A stretch of 64,000 nt of DNA from Mytilisepta virgata (lineage: Eukaryota > Mollusca > Bivalvia > Mytilida > Mytilidae). Of this stretch, positions 53,814 through 64,000 are shown piece after piece. The stretch's first letter is position 1. Every line of letters starts with the position of its first letter. The translations under genes and the position numbers were made by a program. The notes beneath the pieces were generated by a model. That model ran no database searches, was not told the DNA's origin, and saw only the letters and a list, made by a program, of their open reading frames with translations. The stretch is taken from the NCBI GenBank assembly GCA_028015205.1, contig CM051518.1, positions 58,359,978 through 58,423,977 on the forward strand, written 5' to 3'.

Positions 53814-55520
53814 TCGTTTTTAAAGGCTACGAGTTTTATTGTTGTAAGAGATACTGTGATAAATTTGTTACTAATGATGTTGAATATGTACCCATTTATA
53901 GCGTTAATCTTTAACAGATCGTAGGAATTATATACACGTATATTTTGTATCATTCAATAATCTTTCCTCTGACATTTATTGAAAGTGCATTTTTTACATG
54001 GATATTTGCATAATATATGATATAATCTTAGTAAAAAGCAAGTATATCCAAATTTAAAGATCTAAAATGTTTCCGCTGTGAAATTATTTGTATTTTCATA
54101 TCATTTTGCTGTATATTTTGTTGGATGAAATAATTTTGTCTATACTACTGCACATATTTTAAAGATCAATTATTTGTTAGTCTAGATCTATTCCATTGTT
54201 TTTAAAGATTATTAGTGTATATTTTGATTTTTGCTTTGTACTATTCTTAGTAAAAAAATGACGCAATGTGTTTCCAGTTGATATAAACATTATAGCACCC
54301 TGTCATTATCTTCTTAAGCTAATGATTATCATTTTTATTCTAATTTTTTAATTTAATTTTTTGAACGTAAGACATATGTTATGAATTATAGTTCCTTTTT
54401 GTTTAGCTTAATTATATGTGTTTATATACTTCGCGTATTCTACAATATAACAAATATTTCGTCATAAAATGTTTGTTTGCAGTGCTGTAAAAAAATAGTT
54501 GACTAGCATCGATAAAATGATATTAAGCCATTTGATCCCAGTTTACAAACAGCTGTACGATAGACATGTTAGTAAAAGCCCTTTGGAAAAAAAATTAAAG
54601 AACTAAAGACAATAACTGAGGCGGTTGCTTTTTATCAGAATGGTATCGTTTTGGTGACTAATTTTTAACAAAAATATGAAATCTGTATAGATAAGATTAA
54701 AGTAAATGTGGTTTTATTCTTATTTGCAGAAGAACTAACTACTAATAACATTTTATATATATGAAATAAGCATATAAATAAAATAATCATACCACTCTGT
54801 TTGATTTTTATCTCATATACTTTTACTGTGCACATCTTGTGCATTACAATTGGTATAAAAAAACTATTTTTACTGCAAACTGCATTCCGATAATATTCCC
54901 TGGCCCTATCTATTGACGTTTATTTGTCTAGAGGTTCTTCCTCGGACCAATATTAGAAATAACAAAAAATCAAGCCAAAAATGTTTTAAAAATCGTTTTC
55001 TCTGATACCAATATATCAGTTTAGGAAAAAAGAGTTTGGTAGAATTGTCTTCGATGTTTTTTTTTTAAATAATATTCAACAAAAGACCAGTTTGGTAGCA
55101 GTTACAAAAAATAGCAAAACAACAAAAGGTGGGTGTTGTCTACTATACATGTACCTTCATTGACTACCTCTTTCTACTTCATAAAAAATAATATTGAATT
55201 TCTTGGTTCTTTGTTAGTCAAGATACTAAATATGCAAATTTACCATTCTTTAGTTAGAAAACGTTATGATATGCTTTGTAACGTAATGAGATAACAGCCG
55301 ACTTGATATTGTGGCTTTACACATTTGGTCATTGGGGAATTTTGCTCTTCACCTTTTGGGATAATTATTTTGGTTTTCAACATTTTAGGCCTTGTGCACA
55401 GCTGATGAGTTATAAATCGATGAAGTGTGCACTTCTTATGCATCAATATTGGTATCAGAGAATTCATTGGTGCCAACCCAAAATTCATCTGTTCTGTTGT
55501 AGGAATGATCTTCGGTAGTG
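53814..55520 (+). other. Probable 3' UTR and downstream flank
   Basis: AT-rich sequence with no further PTP coding. The best polyadenylation hexamer is AATAAA at 54777-54782; an ATTAAA at about 54593 is an earlier option. Nothing else was recognised up to the repeat at 55530. Confidence 0.5.
54777..54782 (+). terminator. Candidate polyadenylation signal AATAAA
   Basis: First canonical hexamer after the stop codon, about 960 bases downstream. In such AT-rich DNA a chance match is easy. Confidence 0.35.
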
Positions 55521-55529
55521 CTGTTTCAA

Positions 55530-55700
55530 ATTTGATCTTTTGATTGCGCCATTGGGAAATTCACTTAAAGATTCGCTTGTGTGAAACTACTAAACCAATT
55601 GAAATCTTGCTTGAAAGCAATGCTCCTTAGGTGGCCCACTTTGAGAATTTTATCCGATTACCCAGATTATCTTTCAAGGTGGCCATCATAGGCGAGTTAT
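55530..55700 (+). repeat. Single 165-bp repeat unit, plus orientation
   Basis: 'CCATTGGGAAATTCACTTAA', 'AGATTCGCTTGTGTGAAAC', 'AATGCTCCTTAGGTGGCCC' and 'TCAAGGTGGCCATCATAG' match one unit of the family at 44104-45010. Confidence 0.75.
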
Positions 55701-56613
55701 ACAATTATAATTTAGGTTGGCAAGACGGGCCCATAGGTCAGTTTATTACCTATCAAAGCTATGTTTACTATGAAGTTTCCTATCAAAAGAAAATAACACA
55801 TCTTCTAATTCTTTATTGTTGCTTTCATTTGTTAATAAGCGCTAAGAAACGTTGTGCCAAATAACGGACCATTTGGCGGACATTATTGTGACATTTTTTT
55901 TTTTTCAAATAGAAATCAACATGATCATATCATTAGTTTCACAACGGTGTGTATCGTCCTCAATATTGACTTTTATTCATATACGTTTTCGTCTCAAGAT
56001 TGTGTAGCTGTGTCTCTAAGTTTGGTGCTAGCACCTGCAAAACAACAACACAAACCTTTTAGAGTACGAAAATACGTGTTTATAGTCAGGTATCAACGAG
56101 GTGTAACATCAGATATATGTATATTGCAATAACAACTGAATAAAGTAATCGAATACTGATTTTTAACGCTGAGAGCCCGCAGAGGTGAAATGTCAAAAGT
56201 ACTATCATACTAGTTCTTTAGATAAGCAACAATGTTTATAATTTTAATTCTGAAAAATTTGGGCCCCCGCATGTGTCAAATCTAAAAAAAAAATAAATTC
56301 AATCTGGTGTCCCAAACTACTCTTTCATTTTCAATGTTTGCACTTAAGTTCTTTTAGGAATTGTCATACAATATGCAGAATAAGGTTTACGATTTTTTTT
56401 TAAACGTGGGCCACAGGGCCCGTATTTCAAAAACTCAATTTAAGCTTGAAACATATACTCTACATTGTACTTTATTTTTCACTAGTTTTTGCGATTTTTG
56501 CTAACTGAATGATTGCATACATTGTATCATCATATCTTGACCGGTAATGAGGTTTTAGATTTTTTAAATTGGGTGTCCCAAGATAATAAAATGATTTACT
56601 TATAATAAGTTTC
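55701..56613. other. Intergenic, nothing recognised
   Basis: AT-rich sequence with short poly-T/A runs. 'GTGGGCCACAGGGCCCG..TTTCAAAAAC' near 56408 resembles 'GTGGGCCCATAGGGGTCGAA' near 4054, so a dispersed repeat may be present. No coding signal. Confidence 0.5.
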
Positions 56614-57387
56614 GTGATCACTCTGTATTCCGACGTCAACTTTATTTATTTTAATTTATGTATTATATATATATACAAGTATCCCGAAAACCTTATAAAA
56701 CACGGGATTCAAATCGCGAAGGGACATCCGAGGAATGTGTTACTTACCAGAAATACCCGGGAAAATCCAGGCGAATCAAATATTCCTTTTGTAACTGCGC
56801 ATAACCCATGTAGCACCAACATTTCCCAAGAGCAAATAGCAAGATCGAATTTACCTATAATTACTCAAAATGACTCACTGAAGGCTCATATCAATGAAGA
56901 AAAAAATATTCAGAGCAAACGTCAGCCTAAAAACCTCAAACGTTTATTAACTAAAGCAAGATTCGATCCGCTAGACAATGAAAATTGCAATATTTCCAAG
57001 TGCAATGATAAACGATGCGGCACATGCAACTACATACACACTGGACATTCAATCACCGCAAAAAATGGCACTACGATCAATAACAACAGCAACATGGACT
57101 GTAAATCCTCCAACCTAATATACTGTATTAAATGTGGTAACTGTGAGTAAATTTACATAGGTCAATCTGGTGATCGAGTAGTTGATAGAATGCATGTCCA
57201 CCGCCAGCAAATACGTGACCCAGCCTACAGACAAATTCCATTAAGTGCACATATAGATACATGTGCAGGCGGGGTTTTTAAAATGTTTCCATTTTATAAA
57301 ATGAAAACCAGTCATGAAGCTTTACGAAAATTGAAAGAAAAGAACTTTATTCTCAAATTTAAACCCCTTTTGAATGGACGTTTATAA
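56614..57387 (+). pseudogene. Penelope-like element remnant: RT C-terminus and GIY-YIG endonuclease
   Basis: In one frame it reads YPENLIKHGIQIAKGHPRN, NIPFVTAHNP, KARFDPLDNENC and CNISKCNDKRCGTC, then NLIYCIKCGNC. After a single in-frame TAA (57148-57150) it continues IYIGQSGDRVVDRMHVHRQQ and NFILKFKPLLNGRL, with a terminal stop. A Cys-rich CxxCxxKxCxTC stretch followed by L-I-Y-C-I-x-C-x-x-C and Y-I-G-Q-S is typical of the linker and GIY-YIG nuclease of Penelope-like elements. The RT core is missing, so this is a 5'-truncated, inactivated copy. Confidence 0.85.
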
Positions 57388-57686
57388 CATATCTTTATTA
57401 TTTTGCTTCTTATGCATTGTTATACATTAATTATTGGATATGTTGTTCATCAAGGTTCATTTTTAATATCCCTTCTATTATTGTAACGTCAAAATATTTA
57501 TAACGTTACCATTAACCACCGTTGTCATATATAATTATCACCTGAAGATTGGCAGCAGCTATGAAAGCGCTAGTGATGTTTTTACATGTATATATTTAAT
57601 ATATCGTGAAAATCCGATTGTGTTAATTTTATTGACTAATATATACGTCTGTATACAAGATCGATATTTTGCCACCTGTATATATA

Positions 57687-59224
57687 CTGAACCGCAAAAG
57701 AAACGTCGCTTTTTCAAAATGTTAGCAAAATTCAAAATAAATATTAATTAATGATTTTTATATAATCAGTATTACGATTACATCACCAGGTAAGATTAAA
57801 TTACCTGTGAATTAAATTTTCGGTTGAATAATTTTCAGTTGATATCGTAGAGCGACCGTACCTAAAACCGCTCGTGGGACACACTTGGCGGTAATTTTTC
57901 TTAAATCTTAAATGTTCGTGAAATTCATGCTTCTTTATGGGTATAAAAGGCCGGAGAAAATTAAAGAGTGTTAGTATCAGTATTGACACAGAAGCTATGC
58001 CACGTCTGACTCCACAACAGAGAGAACAGGCCATTGGTCGATTGGATGCTGGGCAATCTGCCAGAGTTATTGCCAACGACCTCAACTGTGCTGTTCGAAC
58101 AATTGAACGTCTACGGACACGGTACAATGCAACAAACAGCACAAATGACCGTCCACGGAGTGGTAGACCCCAAGTCACTACCCCTAGACAGAATAGAGGC
58201 ATTGTTCGTCACCATTTGATGAATCGGTTCACCCCAGCTGCCGAAACTGCCAGAAACACTGTTGGAACACATGGACGACCCATAAGTGATGATACGGTTC
58301 GTCGGCGATTAGCTGCTAGAAACAGGAGATGTCGCCGTCCAGCAAGAGGACCTATTCTTACTCCTCGACACAGTCAAGCTCGTCTTCAGTGGGCCATTCA
58401 GCGACAGAATTGGCGAAATCGACAATGGCGTAACATCATCTTCTCTGACGAAAGCCGTTACTTCATTTCAACAGCCGATGGCAGAACCAGAGTGTGGAGA
58501 AGACGCGGGGAACGTTACGAAGACAGCTGCATTCTGGAAACAGACGCGTTGGGAGGACCTAGCATCATGGTATAGGGTTGAATCGGCCTTAACGTTAAAC
58601 TTGGTCCAGTCATCTTTCAGAACCTTGGCCCAGGCAGAGGAAATGGCGTAACAGCTGCCCGTTACATCGACCAAGTCTTGACACCCCATGTTCAGCCCCA
58701 TTTCGCACGTCATCAAAACAAGACTTTCCAACAGGACAATGCACGTGCGCATACCGCAAGAGCCACAAGAGACTTCCTACAGCAGAATAACATTAATGTT
58801 ATGGATTGGCCGGCTTTGAGTCCAGATTTAAACCCTATTGAACATTTATGGGACGAAGTTCAAAGACGGTTGAATAATGAGCAGTCAAGTCCGACAACTG
58901 CAGCTGAACTTTCACAAGCGTTTCAGAGAGTATGAGCACGTATTCCGATGGCGTTTATTAATCGGCTCATCAACTCCATGTACCGAAGATGTGCCGCAGT
59001 AATTGGTGCCGGTGGAGGACATACACGTTATTAACGGACGTGGGAGCACAACATTGAAAACATGTGACGTTGCGACAATTGTGACGTTTTTGTGAACATT
59101 GTAACCAAAAGACTGTAAATCATTCATTAAATTTTGTAAAAATTAATTTAAAATATATAAATGTCACTTTGAAATAAATGTATGTGAACATGTCATTTTG
59201 TGCGACGTTTCTTTTGCGGTTCAG
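57687..59224 (+). mobile_element. Tc1/mariner-type transposon, complete ends
   Basis: Perfect 23-bp terminal inverted repeats, CTGAACCGCAAAAGAAACGT + CGC at 57687-57709 and their complement at 59202-59224. Both ends are flanked by TA (57685-57686 and 59225-59226), the standard Tc1/mariner target. The total of 1,538 bp is normal for the family. The outer flanks are TATATA tracts, a favoured target. Confidence 0.95.
57997..59034 (+). pseudogene. Tc1-like transposase with three nonsense codons
   Basis: 345-codon frame from ATG to a final TAA, the usual length for Tc1 transposases. The N-terminal helix-turn-helix pair reads LTPQQREQAIGRLDAGQSAR, then IERLRTRY and the GRP hinge 'RPRSGRPQVTT'. The DDE domain reads IIFSDESRY (first Asp), QQDNARAH (second Asp) and SPDLNPIEHLWDEV (Glu). 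Internal stops are TAG 58573-58575, TGA 58579-58581 and TGA 58933-58935; all are consistent with single substitutions, and no frameshift is seen. The coding region is richer in G+C than its surroundings. The copy is inactive but recent. Confidence 0.93.
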
Positions 59225-59250
59225 TATATATATATATATATATGTAATTA

Positions 59251-59392
59251 TATTAGGGAAAAAATAAAATAAAATAATATAAAATGTATTCACACACATA
59301 TATATATAAGAATAAAATAAAATAATATAAAATGTATTCACACATATATGTGAATACATTTTATATTATTTTATTTTATTTTTTCCCTAATA
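59251..59392. repeat. Near-perfect palindrome with duplicated left arm
   Basis: The left arm TATTAGGGAAAAAATAAAAT... (59251-59296) is followed by a direct partial copy (about 59310-59346) and then the full inverted arm (about 59347-59392), ending TTTTTTCCCTAATA. The pairing includes AAAATGTATTCACA/TGTGAATACATTTT. It lies 26 bp from the Tc1 3' end and has no coding content. Confidence 0.85.
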
Positions 59393-59399
59393 TTATGAT

Positions 59400-60100
59400 A
59401 TTATTAATTAACTTTTCATAAACATTACATAGAATTATCTTTTAAATATAGTCTGTGAAATTGAACCACAATTCTCTAAGAGCTCAAGGGAATCTTATGC
59501 ACGAACGTGAAGTTACGAAAGTATACTTTTGTAAAGAATGAAAAAAAATCACCTAATTTCTAGTTAAACGTTTTGAGACAAGTAAAATGAATGGTCACAA
59601 GTGGGGTAAAAATGAATAGTTAAAAAATGTAAGTAGCTATTTGCACAATCTTCCAACAGTGCGACGTCCCTATAGATTTGCAGGTATGAAAATCCCCGGA
59701 TGTCGGCCAATACGGGAAAACTCGGCCAATACAGACCGGAAGTTCGTATTGGCCGAGTTTTTCTATCATGTCTATATTGGCCTTGTTCGATTATCTGTAT
59801 TGTATAGACAGATTAACTGTTATTTAAGCAAATAACACAGTAGTTAATTAATAAAATTACTTATTTATTGTTTTGCCATGTTTATAGTAAACTAATGTTG
59901 AGGGAATTATCAGTAAAAACGACAAACCTTAGTTTCCTGTTGTCTTCTTTTCAGATTTATCCTACACATGTAATTACTTCTACACACTGTCCTGCTCACA
60001 GTACGCAAATGCACCATATATACATCTATAGTGTATAATTTTTGACGACATTTAACAGTTTTTAAGACCCAGTCTACGAGAAAACCATGCAAAATGGTCC
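59400..60100. other. Intergenic with a GGCCAATAC hairpin
   Basis: Near 59720-59764, AAAACTCGGCCAATAC pairs with GTATTGGCCGAGTTTT. Further half-copies 'CGGCCAATACGGG' and 'CTATATTGGCC' lie on each side, suggesting a small foldback element. The rest, 59400-59690 and 59780-60100, has nothing recognised. Confidence 0.6.
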
Positions 60101-60109
60101 ACAAGGGGG

Positions 60110-60800
60110 GTCAACAGAATTTCTTCAAAATTGGTGTGTGGATATATTATGGCAAGACTAGTTTCTATGAAAAATATTTTTTCTTACATTTCACTGTGAG
60201 TAGGGCAAGACAGCAAAATGTGCCGGGAACCAGTTTTCATGGTCAGAGATTGAATTTACAGTAAAAAATAACAATATTTGAAACCATCATATCATAAAGA
60301 AGAAACCAATATGATTCTTTTCTATTTATTATTGTAAAGTATGGATATGGTACATTAATTCTAATAATTGACAGTAACTGATAATAAACTGCACATAGTG
60401 TAACAAAGGGAGATAATTCGATATATTTCAATAATTTGAATTTTCCAAAAAAACACAATTCTTAAAATACATACAGAGCCTAATACACCAAAATTTCCAA
60501 TACAATCTTTAATGTTTCATAAAAACAAAGCATTCATGTTACTACAAAAGAAAAAAAAATGGTGGGGTCTCAATTTTCTAAATGCCTAATGAAAGTCTCA
60601 AAAAGTCCAAAAATGGTATATTTTAAAATAAATGTCTCATCCTCTATATTACACTACAGGACAAAAATAACACAGTGAACAACCACAATTTATGAAAAAT
60701 TAATTACATATCAATTATTCCAGAAAATGAAGGTTTAAGGTATAATGAGCTGAACTAGATGGTCTAAAAATGAAATTTTTGAAGGGAGATAACTCAAACA
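60110..60800. repeat. ~0.7-kb direct duplication, left copy
   Basis: Matched by 61020-61710 along its length. 'TGCCGGGAACCAGTTTTCAT' is at 60221 and 61135, and 'GAAGGGAGATAACTC' at 60781 and 61691, so the period is about 910-914 bp. Estimated identity is 75-85% by eye. Confidence 0.85.
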
Positions 60801-61019
60801 ATCAAAATTTCGTGTATTTTTGAGATAAACAGGTTTCTTACCTCAAAAACTTCTACCATCTTATTTAATAGGCTTGTTTCTTCTATAAAGATATCATAAT
60901 ATTTAAATTATTAATCTTCCATAATCTACTATTGGAACTAGAAGCTCACAGGAGCCTGTATTGCTCACCTGGCAAAAGGTCATTGGTATTATTGCTGTTT
61001 TTTTTTTTGTCAGTAACTA

Positions 61020-61710
61020 TCATTATTGGTCCAAAATCTAGACATTGATGTATGGATGTCTTATGGAAAGACTACTTTTCAGGGAAAATATTTTTTCTGG
61101 TACTACATTGTGAGAAGGACAGGACAGCAATATATGCCGGGAACCAGTTTTCATGTTCAGAGTTTGAATTTATAGTAAAAAAATATCAATTTTTGATACC
61201 ATTATACTAAAAAGAAGAGAGCAATATGATATTTCTCTGTTTATTATTGTAAAGTATGGATATGAAACATCAATTTTTATCATTGACAGTAACTCATCAT
61301 ACATCGACCATAGGCTAACAAGGGAGGTAATTCGACATTTTTGACATTTGGATTTTCATAAAACCACAATTCTCAAAATGCACACAGAGGCTAATACTCT
61401 AATTTTTCCAAGACAATTTTTATTGTTTCAAAAAGACTAAGTATTTATGTAACTTCAAAGAAAAAAAAATTGGTGGGAACTCAATTTTCTAAATGTGTAA
61501 TGAAAGTCTCAAAATGTCCAAAAATATCAATTTTTTGTAAAAATATCGCAGTTTCTATATTACATTCAGAATAAAAATGACACAGCAAACACCCCCAAAT
61601 GATGACAATTAATTGTATATCAATTAATCCAGAAAATAAAGGTTTTAGGTAAAACAAGCTGAACTAGATGATAAAAAAAATGTAATTTTAGAAGGGAGAT
61701 AACTCTAATG
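61020..61710. repeat. ~0.7-kb direct duplication, right copy
   Basis: Second copy; see 60110-60800. The spacer contains 'GAAGCTCACAGGAGCCTGTA' and 'TTGCTCACCTGG', a boundary phrase of the 165-bp family. Neither copy has a long open frame; both end in 'GGGAGATAACTC', a phrase common around LINE-type and non-autonomous repeats in molluscs (recollection). Confidence 0.85.
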
Positions 61711-62025
61711 AACAAAGTAGCTGTATTGGTTCAATGTCCTGTAATACATGTTCTTTTGGAAAGGGTCCACTTAAGGACCGCATGATCTGCATAATGTGGC
61801 TATAAGCATTTCATTTGAGTCTCAAACATTTGGCCAAAGCAAGCAACTTATTAATAATATGCTGTTGGCGTGGCCAATGATGTGAGCACAGCAATAGCCC
61901 TTTCCAGAAACTCATTTCCGGTATCACGATTCTGATTGTAAAATTAAAATTTGAAGCAAGTTATTTCCCTTACTTTAGTTTCCGGTGAACGAAACTTTTT
62001 CTAGCCTTAGTATGTAGCAAAATAT
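61711..62025 (+). other. Possible 5' flank/UTR of a downstream gene
   Basis: Less AT-rich than its neighbourhood, with 'TTCCGGTATCACG' and 'TTTCCGGTGAACG', then AGCAAAATATGG around an ATG. No TATA box could be assigned. Confidence 0.3.
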
Positions 62026-62151
62026 GGCTGCTCCCATTAAACAAAGACTTTTCTAAATGACCCACATGTAGAAAATGCATATGCTCCTATAGCACTCGCT
62101 GGAGTGTTAAAAAGACAGGATACCAAATTTGAACTTGATGAGTTTACTGTG
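62026..62151 (+). pseudogene. Possible first coding exon of another gene, frame broken once
   Basis: ATGG at 62026 starts MAAPIKQRLF and meets TAA after ten codons. The next frame is then open as NDPHVENAYAPIALAGVLKR and QDTKFELDEFTV up to a strong GTAAGT donor at 62152. Amino-acid composition and the ATG/donor layout look like a genuine first exon with a one-base shift near 62055. It could be a sequencing error, a pseudogene or coincidence. The product is not recognised; later exons would lie outside the window. Confidence 0.35.
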
Positions 62152-64000
62152 GTAAGTACATTGCGTATAAGTTTCAAATCATTTGCTCTTGGCAAACTCA
62201 ATTTATAGAGTGAGGAAACCTATTCAGACAGATGGAAGGACAGACTCAGTCATGCACATCTTCAATATACATGTATCCATGTAAATTCTGCAATGTTTTC
62301 AAGAGATCTGGGTTAAAAGCGGTAGGATGATTACACAGAATTTGTACTCTTCCTAGAAAATTCTGGCAAAGAATGATCAAGTCTCACAACTACATTGTAT
62401 ATGCACATATTCACATCATGATTATTAAATGTGTAAAGTTTCATTTCAATCCAATGTAAGGTGTTGAAGAATTCATGCTCACAAACTTTTTGACAGAGAT
62501 AAGCAAACAGATCTAATAACAGTTACTCTGATGAGATTAGTCGAAAATTGTCATTATTGAACTTAACCTAAAATTTCATAAGATACATAAACATACCAAA
62601 CATACTTTCAATCTGACTATTTGTTCACAAGTTATCATCTGGAAACCAAAATTTAAGCAATTATGAGGTACAAAAAGGGGCATAACTCTAGTATCGAACT
62701 TGACCTACATGTAGATATTTATAAGATACACTTGTATATACTAGGCTAGCTTCAATCTGACTTTTCATTCACAATTTTAGCAATTTTAAGATACAAAAAG
62801 GGGCATAACTCTAGTATCGAACTTGACCTACGCAAAATGTAGATATTTTAAGATACACTCACATACTAGACCTAGCTTCAATCTGACTTTTCATTCACAA
62901 GTTATCATCTGGAAACCAATTTGGGACACACGGACAGACATACAAGACCCATTTCTATAGTCCCCTTTGATGAAGCGTCGGGGGGACAATAAGCTGAGTT
63001 TGTGCTAAATGCAGCATACATGTAGCAAAAAATATAATGATGACATCATGTTGCAAAGCCTCAGTGAGACAACATCATATACATTGTAGTATTGAACATG
63101 GGGTGCAAAAAAATAATTTTTCACAAAAAAAACAAATATTTTATTTGACAACTAATAATTTGATCCAGATCTTCAAACAAATTATCCGATATGTTTTATT
63201 CTTCAACTGGAATGGTAATTTTATCGCACATTTCTTCAGGTTTTTTCCTAACAGTTTGATTGGTTGAAACCTTAAGCCATTCATTAGTTCCAAACATTTT
63301 GATTCCATCTGAATTTCTCTAGTTTGTGAGGCCACAAAATTATTTGTCCTTCTTTGAAAATCTAACAGCTAATTTTGGTCCTTATAAACTCAAAACTTCC
63401 TTTGCAATAAAATTCTAATCACTGAAAACTGTACTAATCATCCCATGATTTCATGATTTTTTTTATTGTTTCTGGTTGTTTACTGAAAACATGGATTTCC
63501 TCTCATCCAATATGCGATTCTGGACCTTGTTCAGTCAGTTTCCTTTAATTTATGCCTACTGTCACTTTACATGTACATGGATATCCAACACAATCATCAT
63601 CCTGTAAAATAATTTGACACGCTTTAATTACCAGTAAAATATTAATATAAAACCGCACTGTGATTTACCAACATTGCAAAATGCAATCATTTATTGATAC
63701 TGGTGGGATAATTTTATTCTTGGCAACATTTCTTGTGACAAAACTTTTAAATCATGTTTTGATAAAAAAAAATCTGCAACATAAGTGAAAAATATTTTGA
63801 AATGACGACTAGGCAAAATCATTTGTAAGTTTTGTATACTTATGATTGTATGAATCATTTTGTACATTGTATATGAACTCTTTAAACCACATAATTTTTG
63901 TATAAATATTGGAAATGTGGAGGTGATGTCATCAAGTGATTTTGCTATATTATGACTTTATGTGGATCAATAATCATGAAATCATGTAAAATGTATGTGG
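62152..64000. other. Downstream region with a 123-bp tandem repeat
   Basis: At 62669-62925 a unit with 'ACAAAAAGGGGCATAACTCT', 'AGTATCGAACTTGACCTAC' and 'AGCTTCAATCTGACTTTTCA' occurs twice at a 123-bp period, with partial copies before it (62560-62650) and the phrase 'CAAGTTATCATCTGGAAACC' repeated. 62930-62990 ends in 'CCCCTTTGATGAAGCGTCGG'. The remaining sequence to 64000 is AT-rich with nothing recognised. Confidence 0.6.

Noticed and set aside
57801..58202. 133-codon open frame on the minus strand
   Set aside because: Antisense of the Tc1 transposase coding region.

Overview
The window looks like nuclear DNA from a bivalve mollusc, probably a mussel (inference). It is AT-rich, with small exons in long introns, and is full of repeat families I associate with bivalve genomes. 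These include a tandem unit of about 165 bp seen in both orientations, a tRNA-related SINE, Tc1 and Penelope-like elements, and LINE remnants. No prokaryotic features, rRNA or free-standing tRNA genes were seen.

One gene dominates the + strand from 6388 to 53813. Twenty-eight exons join in a single open frame of 1,189 codons plus a stop, every junction in phase. The predicted product is a receptor-type protein tyrosine phosphatase. From the N-terminus it has a fucolectin/F5-8C-like lectin domain (2 exons), eight 8-cysteine EGF/MEGF-type modules (one exon each), a transmembrane helix, a juxtamembrane linker with a YMNV motif, and a catalytic PTP domain D1 with intact WPD and [10 protein letters not shown] motifs. 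A second PTP domain D2 follows with a degenerate P-loop ([10 protein letters not shown]), and the tail ends in YANVG. The signal-peptide exon and promoter were not found; they are upstream of the window or in an exon I could not recognise.

Layout: 1-6387 holds minisatellites and repeats with no supported exon. 6388-7408 encodes the lectin domain. 7409-14570 is a long repeat-bearing intron. 14571-25192 encodes the EGF modules, the last six as three alternating long/short (A/B) exon pairs. 28104-28240 is a decayed fourth A-type EGF exon. 29733-34918 encodes the membrane helix and juxtamembrane region. 39754-47822 encodes D1 and 47673-53813 encodes D2 and the stop. 53814-55000 is probable 3' UTR and flank. 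55500-61710 is intergenic, with a Penelope-like GIY-YIG remnant, a Tc1-like transposon with perfect terminal repeats but three nonsense codons, palindromes and a 0.7-kb tandem duplication. 62026-62151 may be the first coding exon of another gene, in need of a one-base frame correction.

The introns carry many mobile-element remnants: a 230-bp Harbinger-type MITE, a 495-bp TIR element, two LINE reverse-transcriptase remnants on the minus strand, three copies of one retroelement 3' end, and several hairpins. All functional statements rest on reading motifs by eye; no database search was possible.
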